The notes under the pieces are model-generated. The model was not told the origin of the DNA. It made no database searches and saw nothing but the letters and a program-made list of their open reading frames with translations. The position numbers were made by a program, and so were the translations under genes. Below are positions 17,610 to 25,379 of a DNA stretch of 64,000 nucleotides, one piece after another. Position 1 is the first letter of the stretch, and each line of letters begins with the position of its first letter. The DNA is from Liquorilactobacillus hordei DSM 19519 (GTDB taxonomy: Bacteria > Bacillota > Bacilli > Lactobacillales > Lactobacillaceae), in NCBI RefSeq assembly GCF_019443985.1, contig NZ_CP049303.1, forward strand, positions 2,170,001 through 2,234,000, read 5' to 3'.

Positions 17610-18278
17610 TTACTCTAGTAAGTTCATTAATCGTTTACGTTTCTTAAAATCCCTGTCTGGCACCAATCCTAAGTAATAGGTGGCTGTTACTTTAGGACTT
17701 GAATGTCCTAATAACCTAGAAACTTGCACAATATCCGCCTGCTTCTCAATCAATAACGACGCGATTGTATGCCGAATCATATGAATTGAAAAATTTCCTT
17801 CAATATCTAACCGCTTCTGAAGCGTTTTAAAAGCTGAGTTAATTGTGGATGGACTAGGTACATTTGAAAATGCGTCCTCAAAAATAAGTCTATCTTTATC
17901 TGGGCTAATCGAACTAGCAGCTTTGGTACTTCCACAGAATTTTTTTATTCGTTCCAATACATCTGGTGGCACAGGAATTGTTCTATGTGCATTAACAGTC
18001 TTTGTTTCGCCTACTTTTTTTTCGAGACATTTCCATGCCTGCTTTATTGTGACTGTATTCTCTTTGAAGTCAAAGGAATCTATGGTTAATGCTAATGCTT
18101 CTCCTACTTGCATTCCAGTAAACACAATTATTAACATCACCATATAATTTCTGCTAATATTTTCTTTAGTGTACTTCAATAAAAAATTCTTCACTTTACT
18201 GAAATTATCTGCTGACATAACTTTAGAATCCATGGATCTAGCTACTTTATTTCCTTTAGGGACTACGATGTCCTCCAT
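17610..18278 (-). pseudogene. truncated tyrosine recombinase (phage-type integrase)
   Basis: The catalytic domain of a tyrosine integrase is present: HMIRHTIASLL (H-x-x-R), LLGHSSPKVTATYYL (His and nucleophile Tyr). The first catalytic arginine, normally in TGxRxGE, is glutamine (TGMQVGEAL). The N-terminal arm-binding and core-binding domains are missing; homology starts near MEDIVVPKG (ATG 18278). The open frame continues to ATG 18368, but that start lies inside the terminator hairpin of the neighbouring operon and is not credible. Probably an inactive relic of the element that brought this region. Confidence 0.75.
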
Positions 18279-18335
18279 CGAGATTTTTTGATATATCACC
18301 CATCCTGAGTGAACCAAGAAAATAAAATTTATTTT

Positions 18336-18372
18336 AAAAAAAAGCATTTGCTCTGTACGAGAGTTCAAATGC
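18336..18372 (-). terminator. intrinsic terminator of the lanthipeptide export operon
   Basis: On the minus strand GCATTTGAACTCT pairs with AGAGCAAATGC and eight T follow. It lies about 125 bp below the ABC transporter stop codon. Confidence 0.8.
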
Positions 18373-18495
18373 CTACAATGTAGTAATTTAAGCCTTATAA
18401 TATGTGTGCAAAATTAGAATTATTATGTTATTAGCTTTCCACATAACATCAAAGAAATAATCAACTATGCTGACTTATGGCTAGTATTTTAAGAT

Positions 18496-20103
18496 TCAAC
18501 TAAGTTGTATGATTTGGTCGAATTGCTGCTCTCTTTCTAGATTTATTTTATGTTCTACAACAATCATAGTAAGATCCTTAATAGACATTAGCTTAAACAT
18601 TATTTTATTTGCCAGTTTCTCATCCAAACTCGATGTACTTTCATCAAGTAATAAAACACGCGGTTGAGTAATTAACGCCCTAGCTAATGCCAAACGTTGC
18701 CGTTCTCCGCCCGAAAAATCTGCTCCATCAGCTGTAATCATAGTATCCATTTGCTGTGGTAATGCAGCTATTTTATCCAATAAATTAACTTCTCTTAATG
18801 CTCCTTCTATGATCTCTTGTGGATACATTGCTCCTAGCGTTAAATTGAACTTGATAGTGTCGCTAAATATGTACGGCTTTTGTGGTAAATACAATGGCAT
18901 GTAGCTATTACTATCAGAATTCCAGTCAATTGTTCCCTCATAGTCGGTTGTAACACCCGCTATTATTCTTAACAATGTACTCTTTCCCACTCCACTTGGC
19001 CCTGCTAGTAACACCTTTGTCCCTGAAACAACTTTGAAGCTGACTGGTTTTAACCAATACCCACTTCCAGTAGAATCGGGCAGTGCCACATCCTTCACGT
19101 ACAGGCTGGGCACCTTTAACTGAGAATTATTAAGATATTGTTTATTTTCAACATTTTTATTAGCTGACAATAACACAAACTTATCAAAAACAGGTTTAGT
19201 AGATTTTATAACAACAATATTACTTGTAATATTTTGCATTGCCATAAAAATGACTGCTGCGAGTGAACCTGTCGACATCACTGACCCAACAGACAAATTT
19301 TTATTAACAGCTAATAATCCTGTTAAACCGATAATACTAATTTGACTGAGGACACTAATGGCTCCAACTATATTATTGACCCACATATTATGATAGCTAT
19401 ATTTGCTTTGTGCTAAATAAATATTTTGTGATTCCTCATTTATTTTGGACTTCATTACACTTCTCTTTCCAAAAAAAATAAGTGTATCGAACCCGCCAAG
19501 TATGCTTGTAACAGCCGTTGTGAATACGCTGTTGCTCGATGTAACATCTTTAGCTACACTATCCAACATATTTCCTACCATTTTTGGCAAAAAGAGCAAA
19601 ACCAATGATAGTAATAGTGCAGTTACTGCCAAAGACCAATTGTAAAAGCATAGGGTAAATGTTGGTATCACCAACTCCAAAACATAAAAACAAACATCAC
19701 AAAAAGCAAAAAAACCATTTTTCTTAATTTGCTGAATATCATTAGTTAACCAAGAAGTATAGTCACCAACTGACCATTTATTATGGAAATCTCCATAACT
19801 TAATTGCACTATTTTCTGAACAATATCCCCACGTAGATCAATACTCAGCTTTTCTACTAAAGTTTCTTGCACATAATTTGTCAAATTACCAAAAATTACA
19901 CGACCAATTGACACTAATACAATTATCATAAACCATATAACAAATAAACGCTTAGACTCATGGGCAATACTATCTGTTAAATTGGTCAGAAAAACGCTCC
20001 CCAGTGTGTCTAAGGTAGTTGCCACAATCATAATTATTAGCAACATGATAGTTCGCATTTTATTTTGCTTGAAATAATGAACTATTTTATCCATGGGCTT
20101 CAT
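18496..20103 (-). CDS. ABC transporter, fused permease-ATPase, probable lanthipeptide exporter
   Basis: Half-transporter of 535 aa. An exporter-type membrane domain with six segments (about 15-310) is followed by an ATPase with Walker A GPSGVGKSTLL (about residue 373), signature FSGGERQRLALARAL, Walker B RVLLLDEST and the H-loop VVEHK. There is no N-terminal C39 peptidase domain, so it would export peptide without cutting the leader. It is downstream of the precursor candidate on the same strand, with a weak terminator between, and divergent from the LanKC gene. Export of the modified peptide is inferred from context. Confidence 0.85.
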   Translation of the reverse strand: MKPMDKIVHYFKQNKMRTIMLLIIMIVATTLDTLGSVFLTNLTDSIAHESKRLFVIWFMIIVLVSIGRVIFGNLTNYVQETLVEKLSIDLRGDIVQKIVQLSYGDFHNKWSVGDYTSWLTNDIQQIKKNGFFAFCDVCFYVLELVIPTFTLCFYNWSLAVTALLLSLVLLFLPKMVGNMLDSVAKDVTSSNSVFTTAVTSILGGFDTLIFFGKRSVMKSKINEESQNIYLAQSKYSYHNMWVNNIVGAISVLSQISIIGLTGLLAVNKNLSVGSVMSTGSLAAVIFMAMQNITSNIVVIKSTKPVFDKFVLLSANKNVENKQYLNNSQLKVPSLYVKDVALPDSTGSGYWLKPVSFKVVSGTKVLLAGPSGVGKSTLLRIIAGVTTDYEGTIDWNSDSNSYMPLYLPQKPYIFSDTIKFNLTLGAMYPQEIIEGALREVNLLDKIAALPQQMDTMITADGADFSGGERQRLALARALITQPRVLLLDESTSSLDEKLANKIMFKLMSIKDLTMIVVEHKINLEREQQFDQIIQLS

Positions 20104-20133
20104 TCCCTTATCACTCTTATTTTGCTACAAATT

Positions 20134-20160
20134 AAAAGGCCGTCCTTCGTTGACCAGCCT
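20134..20160 (-). terminator. weak hairpin between precursor and exporter genes
   Basis: On the minus strand AGGCTGGTC and GACGGCCT form a bulged stem followed by TTTT. A leaky terminator here would give more precursor than transporter message, as is common in bacteriocin operons. Confidence 0.55.
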
Positions 20161-20222
20161 CTTAATAACCGTCAAATCTTATTTGTTGTATATGATACTC
20201 TGCAGTTAAATTTATAAGTAGC

Positions 20223-20387
20223 TTATTTATGAATGACGGTAATAAGACAAACATCACCATCAATAATACGAAATTGCTTATTCAGACCTTCTGGTTCAGC
20301 TAAAGATGAGAGAAGACTCATTGACACTTTTGGTTTAGATATTTGCTCAATTTGTTTAACTTGTAATACTCCAACATTTTTTGGCAT
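20223..20387 (-). CDS. candidate class III lanthipeptide-like precursor peptide (54 aa)
   Basis: A short gene with an excellent ribosome site (AAGGAGGTGAAGTTC) and ATG at 20387. It lies between the exporter gene and the divergent LanKC gene, where the precursor is expected. Residues 1-20 (MPKNVGVLQVKQIEQISKPK) look like a leader with amphipathic spacing. Possible modification sites are Ser22, Ser24, Ser27, Ser28, one cysteine (Cys47) and Thr50; the end is DGDVCLITVIHK. It lacks the class III core spacing Ser-x2-Ser-x(2-5)-Cys, so ring pattern, core boundary, and even substrate status are inferred. A long frame on the opposite strand here is a shadow. Confidence 0.65.
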   Translation of the reverse strand: MPKNVGVLQVKQIEQISKPKVSMSLLSSLAEPEGLNKQFRIIDGDVCLITVIHK

Positions 20388-20406
20388 GAACTTCACCTCC
20401 TTATTT

Positions 20407-20428
20407 AGATTAACGGTTGCGTTAATCT
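20407..20428. promoter_or_regulatory. palindromic operator candidate between precursor and LanKC genes
   Basis: AGATTAACG and CGTTAATCT form a perfect 9-bp inverted repeat around GTTG. It overlaps the predicted -10 box of the precursor promoter and lies in its leader, just above the ribosome site. Either a repressor operator for the divergent pair or an mRNA hairpin. Confidence 0.6.
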
Positions 20429-20453
20429 TAGTTCTATTCTAATATAAAGTCAA
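20425..20453 (-). promoter_or_regulatory. promoter of the precursor/exporter operon
   Basis: On the minus strand TTGACT (20448-20453) and TAAGAT (20425-20430) are 17 bp apart, a near-consensus vegetative promoter about 40 bp above the precursor start. Confidence 0.65.
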
Positions 20454-20496
20454 TCAAATTTTAATTTAAATAAACTTGAATTTTAAGGAGGAAATC

Positions 20497-22131
20497 ATGA
20501 AATTTTTATCTTCTCATATAATTGCAATGAACAGTTTAGAACTTAAACATTACAAAATTACTCACAACTCATCATGGCTATATTTCAAACATCGGAACAA
20601 ACACCTTGATAATCAGGGATGGAAGATACATATATCATCAACTCTTAAGAATTTGTCCAATATAATTCAGATAGTCGTACCAATCTTACTTGAACACAAA
20701 TTGTCTTTCAAAATACCTGTTACTGAATATGCTGCTAAGGTTATACTTTTTGGAGGCGCAGGTTATCTAGAAAACGGAAAAGTTATTACTATTTATGTAG
20801 GAGATAAAAAAGCCAGTGACCTAGAAAGTATTATTTATGTCTTAGCTAGTGCCTGTGATGAATTCTCTCATGATGGTTTTCCAAATATTATAACCGACTT
20901 ACAATTTGAAAAAACATGTATTTTTCTTCGCTATGGCGGAATAACTCCTGTAATAAAATATGACAAAACTAGTAACCCACACCAGTATCTAATTGACTAT
21001 GAAGATCACTTAGTTGAAGATATTCGTAGAATTGGATATTTTAAACCTAATTGGGTTCAGTTACCTTTCTTTTTATCCAACTCCATTGATAAACTTAAGC
21101 TACAAAAAGAAAAGGAAAATCTACTTTCTGATTATGATCTTCACGAACCTACTGTTATTACAAGGCGCACCAAAAGTTCTGTTTACCAACTTAAATACAA
21201 CAATAAGTTGGTAATTTTAAAACAAGCAAGTAGATTTTCTGTACAAGATGAATTGAAAAGAGATAGCATATATAGATTGAAAAATGAACTACATATTCTT
21301 AAATTATTAAAAGACTGCAATGTTCCTAAAATTATTGCATTTAATCAAAATGAAAGAGAGGCATTTCTTATTGAAGAAAAAATTGATGGAATGCCCTTGG
21401 TTGCTTTTTTTAAGCAAAAAAATTATGTTGCTAATAATTATACTAATATTACAAAGATAATTATTAATTTACAGAATGAAATAAAAAAAATTCACAACCA
21501 TGGTATTATTATCAGGGACCTATCTGAACAAAATATTTTAGTAGATAAAAATTTAAATGTCTATTTAATTGATTTCGAGATAGCTAGTATCGAGAATGAG
21601 AAACTACCCATATCTGGTTTCACTGTTGGTAAGTCACTTATTGATTGGAAACATGTAAACAATCGACGTACCTCAAAAGAGGACGATTATTTTGCATTTG
21701 GCAGTATTATTTTTTTTATCACAACATCCTTCAATACAGGATTTAATGAAGCTACACATAATTACTCTTTGTCCGATTACTTCCAAAAACTAAATAATAT
21801 TGCTTTATCTAGCTGTAAAGGTAACTACTTAAACCTCGCACTTTTAGCCGTTAAAATTATGCAAAAAAAGCAGTTACCATCCATTGATGAATTCCATAAA
21901 TTTCCTACTAAATTGCAATTAACCATTGACGATAAGTTATTAGCAAAAAAGAAAAAAAATCTAGCACATCGTTACCTATATTTTAAATTAACATCATTAA
22001 TCATAACAGATCGTAACGATGTTTTTAATTCAATAGGAATACTAAAAACAGCTAAATTTTATATGCAAAAAACGAATGACTTTACTATATATGATTGCTC
22101 CTATGTCAATAAATGGCACATCTTTTTCTAA
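20497..22131 (+). pseudogene. class III lanthipeptide synthetase LanKC, 5' part (lyase and kinase), interrupted by IS
   Basis: Start ATG at 20497 after TTTTAAGGAGGAAATC. The protein begins with an OspF-like lyase domain (about 1-200, with GWKIHIS near residue 42 and SFKIP). A Ser/Thr-kinase domain follows (about 215-450: VILK near 240, IIRDLSEQNILVD near 340, LIDFE near 359). These three-domain enzymes phosphorylate Ser/Thr of a precursor, eliminate phosphate and cyclise with Cys. After codon 533 the frame enters the IS at 22096 and stops 12 codons later. The remaining cyclase part is at 23276-24220. With the IS and one GAT copy removed, the frame is continuous and gives 846 residues, normal for LanKC. 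Confidence 0.85.
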
Positions 22132-22895
22132 ACACTCGTTCTAATTCTGTCGGAATTAAACCAACTGATGTAATTTGAGGTTCGGATTACCAAGTCCTCA
22201 AAATTGGAAAAAGTTGTTTGAAAGGCAAACTCTCTCTTCAACAATGAGTGAAAAGCTTCAATTGGCCCATTATCATAAGGATAACCTTGTTTTGAGTATG
22301 AGTGGCTAATCTGATGCCGTTCAAGTAAAGTTTCAACTTCGTTGCTGGTGTACTGTGAACCCATGTCAGAGTGAAAATATTGTGGCTTTTGATGACATTC
22401 AAGCGCCTGATTAATCGTTTCTACAACTAACGGCGCCTCCATCTGACGACCAATCTTGAAAGCAAGAACTTGATGAACCTTTGGTTCGTAAATAGAACTG
22501 AGATAAACCCAGGTTCCTGGACGTAATTCCAAATAAGTAATGTCAGCACGCCATATCCTTGCATTGGGCTGGTGCTTGATTAAATTGGGGCGTTGTGAAT
22601 GATCCACATGAGTGCCAGGTTTTTTAAATCGCCGATTCATTAAAGAGTGAATCTCCATTTCCCTCATTAATCGTAAAATTCGTTTTGACCCAACACGGAT
22701 GCCTGACTTGCGAAGCACCATCGTTATTCGTGGATAACCATAGGCACGATAATTATTTTCCCAAATCAATTTAATTTTTTCTTTGAGCTGATTATCAACA
22801 CGTTCGTGTTGACTAGGTTGATATCTTTTCCAATGGTAATAGGTGCTACGCGGTAATTTCAGTGCCGAAAGAATAATTGATAAGCGGTGTCGCAA
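22128..22895 (-). CDS. IS3-family transposase OrfB, copy 2
   Basis: Same 255-aa product as at 13347-14114, with catalytic residues in WRADITYLEL, HSDMGSQYTS and PIEAFHSLLKRE. It carries Arg in GIRVGS where copy 1 has Cys; arginine is probably ancestral, since basic residues are usual at that place. Expected to be translated as an OrfAB fusion through the GGGAAAG slip site at 22940-22946. Confidence 0.88.
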   Translation of the reverse strand: MRHRLSIILSALKLPRSTYYHWKRYQPSQHERVDNQLKEKIKLIWENNYRAYGYPRITMVLRKSGIRVGSKRILRLMREMEIHSLMNRRFKKPGTHVDHSQRPNLIKHQPNARIWRADITYLELRPGTWVYLSSIYEPKVHQVLAFKIGRQMEAPLVVETINQALECHQKPQYFHSDMGSQYTSNEVETLLERHQISHSYSKQGYPYDNGPIEAFHSLLKREFAFQTTFSNFEDLVIRTSNYISWFNSDRIRTSV

Positions 22896-22933
22896 TAACT
22901 GATCTTCTATGAAGACAAGGCAATTAATTCGTC

Positions 22934-23197
22934 CTAATGCTTTCCCAGTAACACCGCCGCAGCTTTTAAAATTTCAAGTTCCTCCTTTAATCGCTGATTT
23001 TCCTTTTGAAGTTGTTTGAATTCTTTGGACGTTACTTCAGTACCGTCTTCTAGCTCAACTGATTTAGCGCCTTTAACCCAGTTATGAATTGCGGCTGGAG
23101 AAACACCGTATTCCTCGGAAAGCGAGCGAATAGATCTTTTCTCTTCACGATGCATCTTCACAATGCTGGCTTTAAAATCATCTTGATATCGTTTCAT
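22934..23197 (-). CDS. IS3-family transposase OrfA, copy 2
   Basis: Helix-turn-helix subunit of 87 aa, identical in protein sequence to the one at 14153-14416. Together with OrfB it forms a complete, apparently functional element, fitting a recent insertion into lanKC. Confidence 0.9.
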   Translation of the reverse strand: MKRYQDDFKASIVKMHREEKRSIRSLSEEYGVSPAAIHNWVKGAKSVELEDGTEVTSKEFKQLQKENQRLKEELEILKAAAVLLGKH

Positions 23198-23275
23198 TGG
23201 AATGCTCCTATCTTGTTTTATTAATTATGGCATAACTGTTCAGAAATTTATGTACCAAATACTAGGATAGGAGCA

Positions 23276-24220
23276 GATCGTTTTAAGCAACGTTTAGAAC
23301 AAGTAATCAAATATATTAGTTCTCACAAAAAAGAAAACTACAATCATTCAGTAATCAAGGGTGATCTTCCTTTAATTGGAATAATGTCTTGGGCAAGAAA
23401 ACTTGAAAAGCACAATAATAAATTTTTGTATATAAAATTCACAGTTTCACTTCTTGATGAAATTAAAAAAGATATTTCTTCACTATATTCCGGATATGGT
23501 TTTGGTCTAGCAGGAATTGGTACAGAACTATTACAGAATTTACAGGACGAACAAGATAAAACTCTTTATAATCAAGAAATTAATCTTGTAGAACAAATAG
23601 CTACTGAGCTAAAAAAAAGAACTTATTATATAAATAATGAAATAAAATTTGATTATGGATCTCCACTTGGCTTTATTCAGAATGAAGATGTGAATAATTT
23701 TAGATACGGGAACAGTGGTATTGGGCACTTCTTTTGTAAATACTATGATCAATTCCATGATACTTCTATATTACGATTAATAACTCAATTACAACACAAA
23801 GTATTAAATTCATTATCAATAGTAAATGCTAATCAACTTGTTTTTAAAGATTTTGAAGGTGAAGCAACACAACTATCAGGTTTGGCACTTGGATATGGTG
23901 GTCCTCTCATATTTTTATTTGAGAGTTCAAAATTTATAATAAATCCAGCAAACTTGACTAACCTATCAAATATATTGCAGATTTCAGAAAAAAAACGAGA
24001 TCTTGTATGTGCAAAATTATCAACGGGTGTTGCAGGACAGATATTGCAACACCATATTCTTGGTAACAATAAGTTAGTTGTAAAGTATCAAACTATATTA
24101 TTGAATTTAAAATCAGAAAATAGTGATGTACCTTTTTGGACTCCACAAAATAAGTATTTTTCATATGATGATGATTTTTTTGAAGGAAACTCTGGTATTG
24201 TGTACTCCTTAATTATGTAG
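23276..24220 (+). pseudogene. class III lanthipeptide synthetase LanKC, 3' part (LanC-like cyclase)
   Basis: Continuation of the gene at 20497 beyond the IS. From the codon after the duplicated GAT the frame reads RFKQRLEQVIKYISSHKK and joins the LanC-like domain: GYGFGLAGIGTELL, RYGNSGIGHFF, SGLALGYGGPLIF, KLSTGVAGQIL and the terminal FFEGNSGIVYSLIM. These are the repeated glycine-rich turns of the alpha/alpha barrel. The zinc-binding Cys and Cys-His-Gly motifs of LanC and LanL are absent, which places it in class III. An internal ATG at 23384 could start a 278-aa fragment, but without lyase and kinase it should be inactive. Confidence 0.82.
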
Positions 24221-24230
24221 CAGATAGATT

Positions 24231-24404
24231 ATGCGCTTAACACTTATTTTCTCGCTATTACTAATTAAAAAGATTATCCATCAACTCACTCTTCATAAAA
24301 ACTACAACATTTATTATTCTTTGATTATTGCTATTACATTTCATATTATTTTTGGGTCAATTGGGCCATTAGGGCATGTTTTTAAACTCATTCCACAACA
24401 CTAA
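24231..24404 (+). CDS. small hydrophobic protein after lanKC (57 aa, uncertain)
   Basis: A frame of 57 codons starts at ATG 24231, 10 bp after the LanKC stop. It encodes a hydrophobic start (MRLTLIFSLLLIKKIIHQL) and a second hydrophobic stretch (SLIIAITFHIIFG), so it may be a two-span membrane peptide. The ribosome site is weak. Position suggests an immunity or export helper, or the beginning of a truncated membrane gene, but no family is recognised. Confidence 0.3.
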   Translation: MRLTLIFSLLLIKKIIHQLTLHKNYNIYYSLIIAITFHIIFGSIGPLGHVFKLIPQH

Positions 24405-24524
24405 AACTTCGCAGCATCCGTCCAAAATATGCCACCTAATATTTCGTTTCTTGTCAGTTATTGACAATTTAAAATAATCTAACGTAACAAAAAGTAACAG
24501 TATTCAAGTAAATACTTGAGACAC

Positions 24525-24564
24525 AAAAAAGCCATGGCCCCTTTGAGGGAAGCCATGGCTTTTA
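24525..24564 (-). terminator. intrinsic terminator of gpmA
   Basis: On the minus strand AAAAGCCATGGC pairs with GCCATGGC, with inner TTCCC/GGGGCC pairing, followed by six T. It lies about 20 bp below the gpmA stop. A diverged copy of this region is at 7218-7345. Confidence 0.85.
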
Positions 24565-24584
24565 ATATTTATTATCGTTTGTTA

Positions 24585-25271
24585 TTAAAGTTTTTCTTTG
24601 CTTACAATGTTCAACTTTTCATCCAAGTCATAAACAACTGGTTGACCTGTTGCCATTTCAACATCCATGATGTCTGCATCTGAGATGTCTTCAATGTATT
24701 TTGTAAGGGCACGTAATGAGTTACCATGTGCTGCGATGATAACATTCTTGCCTTCAAGCAACTTAGGAGCAATTTCGTCTTCCCAGAATGGGATAACACG
24801 TTCCAAAGTAACCTTCAAGTTTTCGCCACCAGGGATAGCACGTGGATCAAGGTCTGCATAACGACGATCTTGTGCTGCAGAGCCTTCATCGTCAGCACTC
24901 AAGAGTGGTGGAAGTACATCGTAAGAACGACGCCAAATATGAACTTGGTCTTCACCAAATTTTTCAGCAGCTTCTGCTTTATTTTGGCCTTGTAATGCAC
25001 CATAATGACGTTCATTTAAGCGCCATGATTTTGTTTCTGGAACCCATAATTGACCTGATTCTTCCAAAGCAAAATGCAACGTCTTAATAGCACGAGTCAA
25101 TACTGATGTATAAGCTTGATCAAATTCGATTCCTGCTTCTTTTAACTTACGTCCAGCTTCCTTAGCTTCTTTTTCACCTTGTTCACTTAAGTTAACGTCA
25201 ACCCAACCGGTGAAAAGGTTCTTCAAGTTCCATTCACTTTGTCCGTGACGGATAAAAACTAATTTTGTCAT
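24585..25271 (-). CDS. gpmA: 2,3-bisphosphoglycerate-dependent phosphoglycerate mutase
   Basis: Glycolytic interconversion of 3- and 2-phosphoglycerate. The ATG at 25271 gives the usual 228 aa and the N-terminus [15 protein letters not shown] with the phosphorylated histidine; an upstream TTG is less likely because it sits only a few bases from the AGAGG site. Further motifs are [12 protein letters not shown] and the second catalytic histidine in [10 protein letters not shown]. The gene is transcribed alone. Confidence 0.95.
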   Translation of the reverse strand: MTKLVFIRHGQSEWNLKNLFTGWVDVNLSEQGEKEAKEAGRKLKEAGIEFDQAYTSVLTRAIKTLHFALEESGQLWVPETKSWRLNERHYGALQGQNKAEAAEKFGEDQVHIWRRSYDVLPPLLSADDEGSAAQDRRYADLDPRAIPGGENLKVTLERVIPFWEDEIAPKLLEGKNVIIAAHGNSLRALTKYIEDISDADIMDVEMATGQPVVYDLDEKLNIVSKEKL

Positions 25272-25379
25272 AACTAGCAAAAACCTCTTTCATTTATATG
25301 ATTTGTTTACAACTCACATTTTACACTGAAAACTTGAAAATTCATAGCCTAAAAAAGTTACAAATTGTGAAAAAAATAA

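Larger units (their letters stand above)
22096..23275 (-). mobile_element. IS3-family insertion sequence, copy 2, inside lanKC
   Basis: 1180 bp, nearly identical to copy 1 at 13315-14494 and in the same orientation. A 3-bp target duplication GAT lies at 22093-22095 and 23276-23278. Differences from copy 1 are a few single bases (for example GGCATAAC instead of GGTACAAC near the right end). Confidence 0.95.

Noticed and set aside
18279..18368. Upstream extension of the integrase frame to ATG 18368
   Set aside because: The ATG is part of a terminator hairpin with eight T, and the extra 30 residues show no integrase similarity.
20233..20442. 69-codon frame on the plus strand opposite the precursor gene
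   Set aside because: It lies antisense to the precursor candidate, which has a much better ribosome site and context, and runs into the LanKC promoter region.
24231..24404. Treating the 57-aa frame after lanKC as an immunity gene
   Set aside because: Kept only as a low-confidence feature: weak ribosome site and no family similarity; immunity would be a guess.
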